Positions 44,546 through 44,648 of a stretch of DNA of 44,648 nt are shown here, piece after piece; position 1 is the first letter of the stretch, and each line of letters opens with the position of its first letter. The notes below the pieces were generated by a model, which saw nothing but the letters and a program-made list of their open reading frames with translations, searched no databases and was not told where the DNA came from. The DNA is from Mycoplasmatota bacterium. Lineage in GTDB: Bacteria; Bacillota_I; Bacilli_A; RF39; UBA660. The DNA is taken from the NCBI GenBank assembly GCA_022763805.1, contig JALERC010000001.1:1-44648 (forward strand), given 5' to 3'. Made by a program: the position numbers and the translations under genes.

Positions 44546-44648
44546 TTAAATAGTATTCACAACTTCTTGTAATTTATAAATTTTATTAATAATGGATTTA
44601 TCATTAAACTCTTCTAGAACAGCTTCTAGAGGAGTTTTATAATTTAAA
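44546..44648 (-). CDS. IS30-like transposase, C-terminal end only
   Basis: A minus-strand frame enters from the right edge and ends at 44546. It reads LNYKTPLEAVLEEF and ends in LQEVVNTI. LN[YF]xTPxE near the C-terminus is typical of IS30-family DDE transposases. The rest of the gene lies outside the window, so completeness cannot be judged. Confidence 0.6.
   Translation of the reverse strand, partial: LNYKTPLEAVLEEFNDKSIINKIYKLQEVVNTI

Noticed and set aside
1..44648. Alternative genetic code with UGA as tryptophan, suggested by very low GC
   Set aside because: Conserved tryptophans in TrpB, AsnA and GH13 are UGG, and TGA serves as the stop of several intact genes (for example 13442 and 34637).

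Overview
The window looks like the chromosome of an AT-rich, Gram-positive-type bacterium from the Firmicutes (Bacillota), probably a gut Bacilli, Erysipelotrichales or RF39-like lineage. Supporting signs are very low GC, strong purine-rich ribosome binding sites, two T-box riboswitches, Gram-positive lipoproteins, a SpoVD/FtsI-type penicillin-binding protein with a PASTA tail, and intrinsic terminators after most operons. TGA is used as a stop, so the standard bacterial code applies. The lineage is an inference from these traits only.

Region 1 (1-11726) is one penicillin-binding-protein (PBP) gene cut by two integrated elements. The left part is the right end of a conjugative element: the end of a VirD4/TraG coupling protein, two small ORFs, and a large serine recombinase. 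It joins the PBP gene at the codon of the catalytic serine of the SxxK motif (about 3449). Then come about 370 bp of PBP sequence carrying the SxN motif. A second element of about 7.24 kb follows (about 3818-11065). It carries an AbiE toxin-antitoxin pair, a UPF0158 protein, a hypothetical protein, a decayed YbaK-type editing domain, a tryptophan T-box with an orphan trpB, a small ORF and a second, homologous serine recombinase. After it the PBP reading frame resumes exactly in register, with the KTG motif and the PASTA domain. Between the T-box and trpB lies a 25-codon ORF with three tryptophan codons.

Region 2 (11770-18808) holds a MYG1-type hydrolase gene, a HigBA-like toxin-antitoxin pair with an unusually long toxin, and a lipid cassette of two acyl-CoA ligase plus PlsC acyltransferase sets, with the remnant of a further ligase between them.

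Region 3 (18865-32391) is a cell-envelope region. It has three similar three-pass membrane proteins, an OmpR-type two-component system, a small DUF5684-like membrane protein and two LppM-like single-pass proteins with cytoplasmic tails. One of these tails is a very long N/Q/E-rich repeat region. A MucBP/beta-helix lipoprotein and a small lipoprotein complete the region.

Region 4 (32462-40729) is an accessory island of unknown function. It contains a coiled-coil protein and a tandem family of divergent cytoplasmic proteins sharing an HExxH motif and a downstream ExxN motif: four intact copies and one frameshifted copy. A four-helix protein sits inside the array. The island ends with a secreted polymorphic-toxin-like protein and a probable immunity protein.

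Region 5 (40715-44648) holds an asparagine T-box with asnA, a GH13 alpha-glucanase, a CAP-domain protein on the minus strand, and the 3' end of an IS30-like transposase at the window edge.

The most striking features are the PBP gene interrupted twice by related serine integrases, the T-box plus Trp-rich leader peptide on orphan trpB inside the mobile element, and the HExxH array next to a toxin/immunity pair.
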